Below are positions 25,891 through 35,721 of a stretch of 64,000 bases of DNA, in pieces. Under the pieces are notes generated by a model that saw nothing but the letters and a program-made list of their open reading frames with translations, had not been told where the DNA came from and searched no databases. Source of the stretch: JAFDXJ01 sp039811225 (lineage in GTDB: Bacteria; Bacteroidota; Bacteroidia; Chitinophagales; Chitinophagaceae); NCBI GenBank assembly GCA_039811225.1, contig JBDHYG010000001.1, positions 186,001-250,000 on the forward strand, written 5' to 3'. Position 1 is the stretch's first letter. Each line of letters starts with the position of its first letter. A program made the position numbers and the translations under genes.

Positions 25891-25910
25891 ATCCGCAGTC
25901 AGATTTATTT
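25885..25910. terminator. Bidirectional terminator between the redox cluster and recR
   Basis: AAATAAATC (25885-25893), an 8-base loop and GATTTATTT (25902-25910) form a 9-bp stem with T-runs on both strands. It overlaps the stop codons of both convergent genes. Confidence 0.7.
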
Positions 25911-26519
25911 TACAAAAATATCAGTAGGTACCCGGTTGGTAAAACTGCGGGCAAGCGTTAATTCATCGGCATATTCCAATTCACCGCCAAAGGCAATTCC
26001 GCGGGCAATGGTAGAAAATTTACAAGTCGTTTTTCCCAGCTTTTTTTGAATATAATAAATCGTGGTATCGCCCTGTATCGTGGGGCTTAATGCAAAAATG
26101 ATTTCTTCCGGGCTTTCCTTGGTTATTCGTGTGAGGAGGGAATCAATCGCCAGCTGGTCCGGGCCAATGCCATCCAGGGGTGAGATGATACCCCCAAGCA
26201 CATGATAGGTGCCACTGAATTGCTGCGTGCTTTCAATAGCAATTACATCCCGCACATTTTCCACTACGCAAATTTGCCGGTTATTGCGCAGGGAATTGGC
26301 ACATATAGCACAAATATCACCGTCACAAATATTGTGGCAGCGCTGGCAAAATTTTATTTCATCCCGCATCCGGATAATGCTTTCTCCAAACCGGTGTACC
26401 GTTTCCGGTTCCAATGTAAGCAGGTGCAATACCAGGCGCAAAGCAGATTTCTTACCAATACCGGGCAGTTTGGCAAACTCATTCACCGCATTCTCCAATA
26501 AGCCGGATGGTAATTCCAT
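25905..26519 (-). CDS. recR: Recombination mediator RecR
   Basis: A 204-residue protein of the RecFOR pathway. The N-terminal helix-hairpin-helix is FAKLPGIGKKSALRLVLHLL, the zinc finger is CQRCHNICDGDICAIC near residue 58, and the Toprim domain (ICVVENVRDVIAIE onwards) fills the rest. Length and order match the family, and the gene stands alone. Confidence 0.97.
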   Translation of the reverse strand: MELPSGLLENAVNEFAKLPGIGKKSALRLVLHLLTLEPETVHRFGESIIRMRDEIKFCQRCHNICDGDICAICANSLRNNRQICVVENVRDVIAIESTQQFSGTYHVLGGIISPLDGIGPDQLAIDSLLTRITKESPEEIIFALSPTIQGDTTIYYIQKKLGKTTCKFSTIARGIAFGGELEYADELTLARSFTNRVPTDIFVK

Positions 26520-26591
26520 AAAAAAAATTAAGGGTTAAAATTAAAACATCCCGGGTGGATTTACGACAAGAAAATATTAAATTTTCCTGTA

Positions 26592-27986
26592 TCACATACG
26601 AATATCCACTTCATTGTCCCAATCGGCTTTGACAGATAAAGTGCGGGGCAGGCGAATCGTTATTTCCGGTTCTTTCTTAGCCCGGTAACTTCCCGGATCC
26701 CAGGTCCCGTTTTTATTGGTGTCATATAAAATCCGTAAAGTATATTCCCCGGGTGGAAACAATTTCCTGGACCACTCTGCCTGTTGCAATGGAATGGAAT
26801 CAACTATTTTATTTTCCTGTACAAATTGCAGTACCGGGTTCAGAGAAAAATCAAGGTTGGAAAACCGCAACACAACATGCCCGTAATCTTCTTCCCGCTT
26901 TGTGCGGAAAGTAAGTGTATCGGCCTTTTCCATCGTCTTCCCGCTACTATCTTTCAGGGCATCCTGTTGCACTACCAGGATATAATCTCTTGCCGGTAAC
27001 CAGGTATTATGCATGGTTAATTTCTCTGCCGTACTATCCAATAACCAGGTTACACCCTGAACCGGCCTGTAATTGGTATCGGATAAAATCAGCTTTGATG
27101 TATCGAAAGAACTAATTTTTTTATTCGTGAAAACAGACAATGGCTCTAACAAATCCTGGTTACCCGAATTGGAAAAAGAAATATGCAAAGGTGGTTCCGC
27201 TTCCTGCTTTCCTGGCTTTTTAGGGACAGTCGGCGTATTTTTCTCCCCGGACTTGAATTCCCGGAATGCATACAGGGTAAGGCTTTTACGGTTGCTGTCA
27301 ATAGAAACAGGTGTTTCCATAAAAGCAAACATTTTGGTGCTGTCATCATATTTTTTGGAATAATCATTGGGCAGCACAAATACATTAAATGTTTCCGTGG
27401 GCAAATGATGAAATAAGAAATTACCTTTCCCATCCAACTTTGCATAAAAGTCTGGACGTATTTTTTCAACAGCGCTATCCGAGAGATTCCTGTGTAAAAC
27501 CACGATGAGTGTGCTATCTACCTCTCCGGTTTCTGCCAGTAACACATTGCCGGAAAGTGTGCCATTAGCAATAGTATTACCGGTAGAAAAAACATACAAC
27601 AGGTTCTTTGCTACATTCGCTTCATTCACATCCTGTATGGCTTTTCCAAAATCAATTGTATAGGTTGTATTCGGCAATAATGAATCACGCAGTTTGATTG
27701 AAACGGTTTTCAATTTACTTTCAATCAATGGGGGCGAGGACGGGTACGGAGAAACCACCACTTCCTCATTAAAATTATTGCTTAGTTGTATATACTCATC
27801 AAAATTCAGGGTAATCTTTTTTGTATTGAAATGCAAGGTGGAATCTGCGGGTAAAGCAGTTACTAACACCGGGGGCAACGTATCTTTTGGGCCGCCGGTA
27901 GGTGGTATTATATTGGCACAGCCTGTAAGCCCGGCGAGCCAGGCTGTAGTAAAGGCCATTAGTAAAACATATATCAGTCTTCGCAT
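26592..27986 (-). CDS. Ig-like domain lipoprotein
   Basis: Start chosen at 27986, which puts MRRLIYVLLMAFTTAWLAGL before a lipobox (LTGC, Cys at residue 23); the upstream ATG adds nine basic residues. The mature part starts IIPPTGGPKDTLPPVLV, the opening of a Bacteroidota Ig-like (SbsA-type) domain. A second similar domain appears after residue 270 (FSNSGNQDLLEPLSVFTNKKI). The protein is probably surface- or periplasm-facing. The role is unknown, though related lipoproteins are often near gliding or envelope genes. Confidence 0.8.
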   Translation of the reverse strand: MRRLIYVLLMAFTTAWLAGLTGCANIIPPTGGPKDTLPPVLVTALPADSTLHFNTKKITLNFDEYIQLSNNFNEEVVVSPYPSSPPLIESKLKTVSIKLRDSLLPNTTYTIDFGKAIQDVNEANVAKNLLYVFSTGNTIANGTLSGNVLLAETGEVDSTLIVVLHRNLSDSAVEKIRPDFYAKLDGKGNFLFHHLPTETFNVFVLPNDYSKKYDDSTKMFAFMETPVSIDSNRKSLTLYAFREFKSGEKNTPTVPKKPGKQEAEPPLHISFSNSGNQDLLEPLSVFTNKKISSFDTSKLILSDTNYRPVQGVTWLLDSTAEKLTMHNTWLPARDYILVVQQDALKDSSGKTMEKADTLTFRTKREEDYGHVVLRFSNLDFSLNPVLQFVQENKIVDSIPLQQAEWSRKLFPPGEYTLRILYDTNKNGTWDPGSYRAKKEPEITIRLPRTLSVKADWDNEVDIRM

Positions 27987-28052
27987 TATAATTTTTCTCT
28001 TCTTCCTGTGCAAACTTATATGCTTTCCTGTTGCGGAAAATATAAAGATGCA

Positions 28053-31000
28053 TTAAACCATATTATCTGCTTCATTATCCGGGTCTTCTACCCGCAGGCC
28101 TTCATATATTTTTTGGTTGCGTACAAAATTGCACCAATCGCAATCCGGTTTACCACACCCGGTATAAAAGTCATGTCGTTGAATTTTTCTCCACACATCT
28201 GTTATTTGTCCTGTTACCTGCTCCATTTCTTCCGGTGTAATATCCAATCTTTTCCGTTCAAAAGTGTCTTTATCCGTTGCTTCCACAAAATCAAATTCAA
28301 TATGCTGTACATGCCAGTCTTTCCCCGGGAGACGCTCTGCCAGTAATTTGTAAAAGACTGCCTGCCGCCAGTAATTTCCTCCCATCGGCGCTTTTGAAGA
28401 ACCCGGCAGATCAAACTCGCCCCGGGTTTTAGCTTTTGCATAAGCACCTGTTTTAAAATCAGTGATAACAATATCTTTATTCCAAAACTGGATCTTATCG
28501 GCAAACCCTTTAACAGGCACATCACCGATCATCACGTTAGTTAGCGGGTATTCAGTCTTTATAAAATCATTCACCGGTGGCGGGACATAGTAATGTGTAT
28601 AATATTTTTCCAATACCTGCATGCCATGAACCATATAACGGGATAAACTTTCTTTGGTAAACACTTCCCGGCTGTTTTGTAAGTGCATTTTAAAACGATT
28701 AACTAAATAATCTTTGGAAGGGTATACATTTCCATCCTGCATCATGGTATTGATGAAATCACTCAATGCCCGGTGTACTGCTGTACCAAATGCTGCTGCT
28801 TCACTTTTAGCTGCCGGTACACGAATCAATGTCGTATAGAAAAACTTCAGGGGGCACTCGAGATAATTATTTAACGCGGAAACATTCATTGTGAAATGTT
28901 CCAATAAACGGTCTATAAATGCATTATTCATTTCTTCCAACCGGGGTTGCTTGATCAGGCCAAAACGTAAGGCAGCAAAATGCAAGCGATCTGCTTCAGT
29001 TAATTTTACCTTTTCCACTATAAGATCATTATCCTGTTTATGTATTTCGGTTATGAACTGAGAAGGCTGGAGCAACTTGCCGGCATTGCTATTTTCCGGG
29101 TAGGAAATGTATAATTGTTTTTTTGTGCGGGTCATGGCCACATAAAATAAACGGCGAATTTCTTCTGTTTTTTCCTGCGGGGTTTCTTGTGCAACTACAT
29201 TGGGTGGTATGCGGAAGCCGGCATTTTGTGCTCTTTTACCTTCCCATATATCATTCCGGGCAGCCATTAAAAATACATACTCAAATTCCAGGCCTTTACT
29301 CCCATGTGCCGTCAGCAAATTAACACCTGTATCACTCCCGGAAAATTGTGGCAGATTAATCCGCAAAGAATTTTTCTTTAACAGGTCTATTTGTTCTACA
29401 AAATCACCAAGTGACATGACTGGATTTCGATGAGTGGCATCTTTTAAGTAATCAAATAAACCGGTCAATTTTTTCATCAGCCAGAATTTATCCGGGCTTT
29501 GTAAAATATAAGCCAGTAAGCCGCTTTGATTGATCATTTTTTCAAACCAGTTTTGCAGGCTATTCGAAAAAACGTTAGTCATCAAATCTTCCAACATGTT
29601 TGCCACCTGGATCAATCGACTATTTTCTTCTGTATCGGCAAATAATTTTTGAGCATTCTCGCTTACTAATTTTTGCAAATAGCCCCGCAAAGATTTTTCA
29701 CTACTGTCTTTGTTTCTATAACCGGCAATTTCATTACAAATCTGTGCAATCCGAAATGGGGATATGCCTAAAAAATCATAATGTAGGATCTCAAATAAAT
29801 AATGTTCTCCGCTAAACGGTGTTTCCAATTCAGCCGCTACATATCGCATGATTTGAATGATATTTTGTATAAACACATCGTCTAACAGATTAATTGAATA
29901 CCGGGCATAATATGGAATCTCTTCCTGTTGCAAAAATTGAATCAGTTCATTCCCGATTTGATGTTGCCTGTAAATGACAGCAATTTCTCCGGGTGTGACA
30001 CCTTGTGCAATCAACTTTTTTATCTGTAACACGATATGTGCATGCTCTTCAAACTCATTCTCATAAATCCGCAAGACAGGAGGAAGATGCAGCAGGCGCA
30101 ATGCTTCATTGGAAGCAACCAGGTCTTTTGACAAATCGGGAAAAATATTGATCAGGCGTTCCTGGTTATACTCAATCAGGTTTTTCGCTGCATCCAGGAC
30201 GGGCTGCACACTTCGATAATTTTTGGTAAGCACCACTTTCTGCAGATCTTTTCCATATTTATCAGCAAATTCTTTGAGGTTTGTTATGTTGGCCCCCTGG
30301 AATTTATAAATACTCTGGTCATCATCGCCCACCACAAAAATATTGGGTTTTTCATCCTGCCAGAAATCTACCAGTAACTGGGCTATTTTGTTTTGTGAGC
30401 CACTGGTGTCCTGGTATTCATCCACCAGAATATATTGAAATTGTTCCTGGTAATTGAGCAGGACTTCCGGGTGTTCTTCAAATAACCGGATCACCCAATT
30501 GATCATATCATCAAAATCATAACGCTTTTCACGAGCCAGGATGTCCTGGTACAAAGGGAAGATACGAATAGCCTCTTTCAATCTCAACATCCGATTTTCT
30601 TCCTCTTTCCCTTTTTTTGTGAGTTCGGTAATGCCTTCCTTTTTTTTATTTTTATAATAGAAGCTTTCAGTTTCAGGAATGATATCACGGATATATTCAT
30701 CAATTTGAACAAGCAGTTCTTCTACATCCCAGTTTTCTTTTTTAATGGCAGAAAAAAGATCGGTGAAATTTTTAGTATCATAATAGGCATCGGTTTTAAA
30801 TCTCTTTAAGGGATTATCTTTATCAAAGCCATCAATTAATTCCTGTAAAAAAGTAATGCGTTCCAGCTCACTTAATGCTTCCATTTCCTGTCGTTGAAAA
30901 TACAGGTTATTTTCCTGGATCACCATATTACTGAATGAATGGAAAGTATGGATCTGCACTTTATATGCCTCACTACCAATAAAGCTGAGCAATCTTTTCC

Positions 31001-31235
31001 GCATGGCCACTACACCGGCTTCAGTATAGGTCAGGCAAAGAATATTTTCAGGATGTGCATCCGTCTCCAATAAAATTTTTCCGATACGTGCCGAAAGGAT
31101 TTGCGTCTTACCGGTTCCCGGGCCTGCAATCACCATAACCGGCCCTTCAATGGTATCTACTGCAAGCTTTTGTTCTGCATTTAACCCATCATAGATTTTC
31201 CTGAATTTTTCTTCCTGGAGTTGCCTGTTTATCAT
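28053..31235 (-). CDS. UvrD/PcrA-type helicase fused to iron-sulfur PD-(D/E)XK nuclease
   Basis: About 1060 residues, with the start moved to 31235 (MINRQLQEEKFRKIYDGLNA). Superfamily 1 motifs are clear: Walker A IAGPGTGKTQILSARI, Walker B ILVDEYQDTSGSQ, VVGDDDQSIYKFQGA, LTAHGSKGLEFEYVFL and YVAMTRTKKQLYI. The C-terminal third is a nuclease: FGTAVHRALSDFI, then VITDFKTGAYAKA with the Asp and Lys of the active site. A Cys before it (YLECPLKFFY) and CGKPDCDWC at the end give a four-Cys cluster of the AddB/Cas4 type. A role in DNA end processing is likely. It overlaps no gene and has no AddA partner nearby. Confidence 0.9.
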   Translation of the reverse strand: MINRQLQEEKFRKIYDGLNAEQKLAVDTIEGPVMVIAGPGTGKTQILSARIGKILLETDAHPENILCLTYTEAGVVAMRKRLLSFIGSEAYKVQIHTFHSFSNMVIQENNLYFQRQEMEALSELERITFLQELIDGFDKDNPLKRFKTDAYYDTKNFTDLFSAIKKENWDVEELLVQIDEYIRDIIPETESFYYKNKKKEGITELTKKGKEEENRMLRLKEAIRIFPLYQDILAREKRYDFDDMINWVIRLFEEHPEVLLNYQEQFQYILVDEYQDTSGSQNKIAQLLVDFWQDEKPNIFVVGDDDQSIYKFQGANITNLKEFADKYGKDLQKVVLTKNYRSVQPVLDAAKNLIEYNQERLINIFPDLSKDLVASNEALRLLHLPPVLRIYENEFEEHAHIVLQIKKLIAQGVTPGEIAVIYRQHQIGNELIQFLQQEEIPYYARYSINLLDDVFIQNIIQIMRYVAAELETPFSGEHYLFEILHYDFLGISPFRIAQICNEIAGYRNKDSSEKSLRGYLQKLVSENAQKLFADTEENSRLIQVANMLEDLMTNVFSNSLQNWFEKMINQSGLLAYILQSPDKFWLMKKLTGLFDYLKDATHRNPVMSLGDFVEQIDLLKKNSLRINLPQFSGSDTGVNLLTAHGSKGLEFEYVFLMAARNDIWEGKRAQNAGFRIPPNVVAQETPQEKTEEIRRLFYVAMTRTKKQLYISYPENSNAGKLLQPSQFITEIHKQDNDLIVEKVKLTEADRLHFAALRFGLIKQPRLEEMNNAFIDRLLEHFTMNVSALNNYLECPLKFFYTTLIRVPAAKSEAAAFGTAVHRALSDFINTMMQDGNVYPSKDYLVNRFKMHLQNSREVFTKESLSRYMVHGMQVLEKYYTHYYVPPPVNDFIKTEYPLTNVMIGDVPVKGFADKIQFWNKDIVITDFKTGAYAKAKTRGEFDLPGSSKAPMGGNYWRQAVFYKLLAERLPGKDWHVQHIEFDFVEATDKDTFERKRLDITPEEMEQVTGQITDVWRKIQRHDFYTGCGKPDCDWCNFVRNQKIYEGLRVEDPDNEADNMV

Positions 31236-31304
31236 ATCTCCAAAGATAATATGCAAAGGAAGAACTCCGTAGTTTAAAAAAAGTATCCGGAAAATGTGTA
31301 TCCT

Positions 31305-31955
31305 TTAACCCGGCATGCGGGAGATATACTTTTCAATTTCCTTAATCTGGTCCAGGACTTGTTTGGTGGTAGGCTTACAGGCTTTGGCTTTACGAAAATA
31401 ATCTTTCGCCGCCCGGAATTCCCGTTTATTCATAAAGATCTGGCACATGCTCAGGTAAGCTACTGCTTCACTTTCTTTATCGGGGATACCGAGGCGAATA
31501 GCTGCACGCATATATGATTCCCCATTTTTAAAATCACCTTTTTGCAAAGCCATCATCCCAAGTTGCAATTTGTTGGCCCCTTCCGCTTCCGGCATAGGAG
31601 CCCCTAAGGAAGAACTTTTCTTCAGGTGTTTTTCCGCTGCATCAAAGTCCTGCTTCATCATACTGAGGTTGCCTTTTAACGTATAATAAGTAGAACGAAT
31701 GGGCTTGTACAACAGATTGGGGAACCAAATGGAATTCATGATTTTTTCCACTTCTTCTACTTTTCCTTCTTCCATAGGTTTTTGCACCAGGCGCATGGGA
31801 CCAATAAAAAAATGACTGACAATGCCAATCAGTCCGACAAAGTATAATATAAATGCCGGCCAAAATCCACTTACTATATTTACATAAACTGCTAAAGCAA
31901 TAGCCACCAGGCTCAACCAAAAACGGTATTTAATTATTAGATTATAAATTTTCAT
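31305..31955 (-). CDS. TPR-containing membrane protein
   Basis: A 216-residue protein with two N-terminal membrane helices (YRFWLSLVAIALAVYVNIVSGF and FILYFVGLIGIVSHFFIG). Helical repeats follow that match tetratricopeptide units, for example SSLGAPMPEAEGANKLQLGM and KNGESYMRAAIRLGIPDKESEAVAYLSMCQ. The TPR part (residues about 75-205) should face the cytoplasm and bind other proteins. No partner is visible in the context. Confidence 0.8.
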   Translation of the reverse strand: MKIYNLIIKYRFWLSLVAIALAVYVNIVSGFWPAFILYFVGLIGIVSHFFIGPMRLVQKPMEEGKVEEVEKIMNSIWFPNLLYKPIRSTYYTLKGNLSMMKQDFDAAEKHLKKSSSLGAPMPEAEGANKLQLGMMALQKGDFKNGESYMRAAIRLGIPDKESEAVAYLSMCQIFMNKREFRAAKDYFRKAKACKPTTKQVLDQIKEIEKYISRMPG

Positions 31956-32054
31956 GTACTTTATCTTTTTGTCCGGTTTTTCTATCCAAAAAAATTGCTT
32001 TTTCTAACCGGCCTGCAAAGATAATGCTTGAAGGGTTATTTGCCATTTTGTCCT

Positions 32055-32062
32055 TACATTTG
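32055..32062 (+). promoter_or_regulatory. -7 element upstream of tRNA-Arg
   Basis: TACATTTG is an exact TAnnTTTG match, 31 bases before the first base of the tRNA. No consensus -33 element was seen at the right distance. Confidence 0.45.
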
Positions 32063-32093
32063 CGCCTGTTTTCGGGTGAAATTTTACCGTTAG

Positions 32094-32165
32094 GGTCTCA
32101 TAGTTCAATGGATAGAATAGGAGTTTCCTAAACTCTAGATCCAAGTTCGATTCTTGGTGAGACCA
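32094..32165 (+). tRNA. tRNA-Arg (CCT anticodon)
   Basis: GGTCTCA at the 5' end pairs with TGAGACC at the 3' end. The D arm has AGTTCAATGGATAGAAT, and the anticodon arm reads GGAGT-TTCCTAA-ACTCT with anticodon CCT (AGG codons). The T arm is CCAAG-TTCGATT-CTTGG. The discriminator base is A, and CCA is not encoded. It is a single gene in a gap between two minus-strand genes. Confidence 0.95.
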
Positions 32166-32174
32166 CTTTCTTTA

Positions 32175-32207
32175 TAAAACCGGCCTTTTATTTTCCAAAC
32201 TGGCCGG
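32175..32207 (-). terminator. Likely terminator of the proline iminopeptidase-like gene
   Basis: On the minus strand CCGGCC (32207-32202) pairs with GGCCGG (32185-32180), with the gene's stop codon in the loop, and is followed by TTTTAT. The T-run is short. Confidence 0.5.
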
Positions 32208-33207
32208 CATCTACCTCTTTAATAAACTGAATCACCCCGGGATAATAATTTTTCTGATCATCCCACATAGCCAGGTGGCTGCCTTCCGGGCAATATAAAT
32301 AACGGCCATTTTGTACCTGTGTGCTCATCCATTTCATATATTCTGGATCCATGGTATCATATTTTGCCCCGATCATCAGCGTAGGTATTTTGATTTCTTT
32401 CAACCGGTCTTTGATATCCCATTTTTCCAGCCTACCGGAAATACCGAATTCACTGGGCCCCTGCATCATTGTATAAATAACAGGATTCATGTGTTTAAAA
32501 GATCGTTGAACCGGCTCGGGGTAAGGATTAAGGCGGCAAATGTGTTGATGATAATAACCTTCCAGCAATGCCTCAAATCGGGGATTGTTTGTTTGTCCTG
32601 TTTGTTGCAACAGTAAAATACTGTCCAGGGTTTTCTTATCCATTTGCTTTTGCAATTCCAGGTTATACTTGCCATAATCCGGGCAACTTGCCATCATATT
32701 GGAAACGATCAATGCTTTGGCATGATCCGGATATTTCAATACATATTCCATACCCAGGATACCACCCCAGGAATTCCCCAGGATATAAAAATTATCTTTT
32801 GTCAGGCCAAGTGATTTACGCACCTGTTCCACTTCATCCACAAAATGGTCAATAGTCCACAGGCTGCTATCGGTGGGTTGATCTGAATAATAGGAACCTA
32901 ATTGATCATATTCAATCATTTCAAAACCTTCCCTCGGGAAAAAACTTTCAAAACATTCCATATACTCATGTGTCATGGCAGGCCCGCCATGCAGGAGCAA
33001 TACTTTAATACGTGGATTATTCCCAATAGTTTTTGTCCATACCCGGAATGTACCCACCGGTGTTGTGATGGGAACCATTTTAATACCTGCCGTTTGAATG
33101 CCGCTATCCTGCGGAGCAAAATAATCTTTTACCAACATACCTTTTTCTGGGTCACCGGAATGACATGCTGTTAATGCAAAAAGAAAATAAGGGAGGATCT
33201 TTTTCAT
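32188..33207 (-). CDS. Proline iminopeptidase-like alpha/beta hydrolase (S33), lipoprotein
   Basis: A 339-residue protein. The first 15 residues end in a lipobox-like ALTAC, so it may be a lipoprotein. The S33 catalytic triad is visible: ILGNSWGGILGMEYVL (Ser near residue 150), MIGAKYDTMDP (Asp) and CPEGSHLAMWDDQ (His). The oxyanion-side block VLLLHGGPAMTHEYM is present. The family removes N-terminal proline, but relatives act on other amides. It is the last gene of a group with the AsmA-like gene 18 bases upstream. Confidence 0.85.
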   Translation of the reverse strand: MKKILPYFLFALTACHSGDPEKGMLVKDYFAPQDSGIQTAGIKMVPITTPVGTFRVWTKTIGNNPRIKVLLLHGGPAMTHEYMECFESFFPREGFEMIEYDQLGSYYSDQPTDSSLWTIDHFVDEVEQVRKSLGLTKDNFYILGNSWGGILGMEYVLKYPDHAKALIVSNMMASCPDYGKYNLELQKQMDKKTLDSILLLQQTGQTNNPRFEALLEGYYHQHICRLNPYPEPVQRSFKHMNPVIYTMMQGPSEFGISGRLEKWDIKDRLKEIKIPTLMIGAKYDTMDPEYMKWMSTQVQNGRYLYCPEGSHLAMWDDQKNYYPGVIQFIKEVDAGQFGK

Positions 33208-33225
33208 ACAACAAGATTTTGATGA

Positions 33226-35721
33226 TTAATTTTTTTTCTTTCTCAACTTATGAAATACATCCAGGCCTATTTTTACCGAACCATCACTGGCATTCTTTGC
33301 CCGCAAATATACACTGGCACCTGTTTTTGCATCCAGGCCTTTCTTTTCTTTCCGTGTATCGTTTTTTGATTTTTTCAGATTATCCAATGGCACCTGGATA
33401 CTTATATCGGTGTTTTTATGATTAAAATCATACAGGCCTTCCACATACAAATGCAAAACATTGGAAGCAATTTCCATTCGGTTAATTGTCATTTCCCCTT
33501 TTTCCAGGGAAAGTCTGTCCGTGAGTTCAGCAAATTGCACATCGGAAAAATCCCGGTTTTTAAATACGATGTTATTAATATTTTCAAATGGTTTGAAATG
33601 CACCAGTGCCCCATTACGTAAGGTAAAATCTATTTGGCCCCGTAAAGATCGCTTGATTAAACTGCCTTTGGTACTGAGTAAAAATTGCAGATCGGCATGC
33701 GTACTTAAAACCCCGCGGATATTGGCTGAAGTAATGGCATCCTGGCCAAAATTATCAAAAGCATATAAGACTTTCCGCATATCCACATGTTCCAGGCGAA
33801 GATTCGCTTGTGCTTCATGTATATTATTTTTAAGAGCATTGAACCGGGCAGACAAAGAAAAATTTCCGCCGGCATGTTGCAATTTGGCCTGATCTATTTG
33901 CCAATGATCAGCAGTGAATGTGATGGAGGCAGTGATGTTATCTGCCGTAAAATTTTTATATACCAGGTGATTCGTATGAAAGTTAAGCTGCATATTCCCA
34001 TTGACCAGCATATTATCAATTTTAGCTGCCACGACATTCAGGCCTTTTCGGCTGGATGCCTTCCGGCTTACTGCTTTCTTCTGTTCAAAGAGTAAATTAA
34101 AATCATTGCCATTGAGGGAAGGCGCATATACATCACAACTGAAAGAGGCTTTACCGGAATCCGTTAAAGCGAGCCGGTTTACATTACGGCCGCTTGCATT
34201 GATCTCAAAATGGTTTTGTAAGATATCAAACATTAATTTTTGTATGGACAATGTATTCTCGGTAATTAATATAAAGCCATTGCATTTGGTAAAAGTGATA
34301 TTGCGGGGAATGTATATCCCTTCTCCATCTTTGAGCAGGATGGCGGCAGTTGCCTTACTCAGTAAAGAAGGATCCGGTATCAAAGGGCCATCATAACTGA
34401 TTTCCAGGCTGGCATTCCCTTTTGTCAAATGCAGGGAAGACATAGCCAGGTTGCTATCCAGTTCGGGCAGGTTACAAGAGGAGAGAAATTTAAAACGCAG
34501 TATCGGTGCTTTCAGGTTGTGGATGAAAATAGAATCCGTAGAAATTTTTAAGCCATTCCAATTGGCCGTAAACTTACGCAATACGATTTCTGAATTTTCA
34601 TCACCCGGCCCCAATGTATCGGATTTATGATTATTGAAATTGCCACTAAAACCACAATCGCTAAAATTTGTAACCGGGGTAATCATTTTGTTTTTCGCTG
34701 TGGTTAAATCCACATTGATATACGGGTCACCCGGTTTACTCAATGGCCCGGAAAGCGAAGCATGTACATTTACATTGTCTTGTAAATGGGCAAACCGCAT
34801 TTTCTGCCGGATCCTTTCTGTTATGATTTTTACGGCTTCTGCAAATGGAACATCCTGTGCCACGGCATCCAAATGAAAATATGCTGAATCGGCGAAATGG
34901 AATTTCCCGGATAATGTATAAGGTTGTTCATTGATTTTGATTTTGGATTTATCAAAAGTCAATTCCTTATTGGTCAATTTAAATTGTAATTCCCATTGCT
35001 TTGCCTGCAGGCGGCAATTCGCCAGGTAAGCCCCTTTCGAAAGTTTGAAACCCAGGCCATTGACAAGGATATCTTCATCCAGCTTTAATTTCCAGGCATC
35101 ACTGCCATACTCCAGTTTTACATACAGGTTTTTTATAACTGCTTCATATTTTTTGTCACGCGGGGCATCTTCAATAAGTGCGTGCATATTGGTAAGCTGG
35201 ATCTTATTAATATGTACCGATCCGGCAGACCCGCTGTTTGTTTTTTTCTTTTTGGGAGCCAGTAAATAATTATTGGAATATCCATCCGCCAACGTAAATA
35301 AATGGAATAAGCCATTCGACACTTCCACTTCGCTGATCGTTTTATCTTTCTTCAATAATTGAAACAAGCCAATACCGGTAGAGATTTCCCCTGCCTGCAA
35401 TAGCGGTTGATGATAGAGTGTATCCAATATCCGGATACTATCGATGTGAATACCAATATTGGGGAAATGACGGATTACGGAGAAATCAATATCCATGATT
35501 TCAATTTCCCCATTGATGCTGGCATGCAATTGTTCTTTTACCTTTTGGACGATGTCGGTTCGGTGCGTTTGTAGGTAAATACTCAATACCAGCAATAAAA
35601 GAATAAGCAGGCCGGCAATACCCAGCAGGATCTTGAAAACAAGCAGTACCCATTTTTTTTTAAAAAAATGTCGGAAAGTTTGTTTCCAGGCCGGAGCCGG
35701 GATACTGCTTGTATCTGTCAT
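33226..35721 (-). CDS. AsmA-like (DUF3971/TamB-type) envelope protein
   Basis: A very large 831-residue protein anchored by one N-terminal membrane helix (residues about 29-48: LVFKILLGIAGLLILLLLVL). AsmA-like sequence of long beta-rich repeats follows (QLHASINGEIEIMDIDFSVIRHFPNIGIHIDSIRI). C-terminal repeats read FTLRNGALVHFKPFENINNIVF, as in AsmA proteins. Members bridge the envelope and help move lipids or fold outer membrane proteins. Its start overlaps the stop of the upstream esterase gene by one base (TAATG). Confidence 0.8.
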   Translation of the reverse strand: MTDTSSIPAPAWKQTFRHFFKKKWVLLVFKILLGIAGLLILLLLVLSIYLQTHRTDIVQKVKEQLHASINGEIEIMDIDFSVIRHFPNIGIHIDSIRILDTLYHQPLLQAGEISTGIGLFQLLKKDKTISEVEVSNGLFHLFTLADGYSNNYLLAPKKKKTNSGSAGSVHINKIQLTNMHALIEDAPRDKKYEAVIKNLYVKLEYGSDAWKLKLDEDILVNGLGFKLSKGAYLANCRLQAKQWELQFKLTNKELTFDKSKIKINEQPYTLSGKFHFADSAYFHLDAVAQDVPFAEAVKIITERIRQKMRFAHLQDNVNVHASLSGPLSKPGDPYINVDLTTAKNKMITPVTNFSDCGFSGNFNNHKSDTLGPGDENSEIVLRKFTANWNGLKISTDSIFIHNLKAPILRFKFLSSCNLPELDSNLAMSSLHLTKGNASLEISYDGPLIPDPSLLSKATAAILLKDGEGIYIPRNITFTKCNGFILITENTLSIQKLMFDILQNHFEINASGRNVNRLALTDSGKASFSCDVYAPSLNGNDFNLLFEQKKAVSRKASSRKGLNVVAAKIDNMLVNGNMQLNFHTNHLVYKNFTADNITASITFTADHWQIDQAKLQHAGGNFSLSARFNALKNNIHEAQANLRLEHVDMRKVLYAFDNFGQDAITSANIRGVLSTHADLQFLLSTKGSLIKRSLRGQIDFTLRNGALVHFKPFENINNIVFKNRDFSDVQFAELTDRLSLEKGEMTINRMEIASNVLHLYVEGLYDFNHKNTDISIQVPLDNLKKSKNDTRKEKKGLDAKTGASVYLRAKNASDGSVKIGLDVFHKLRKKKN

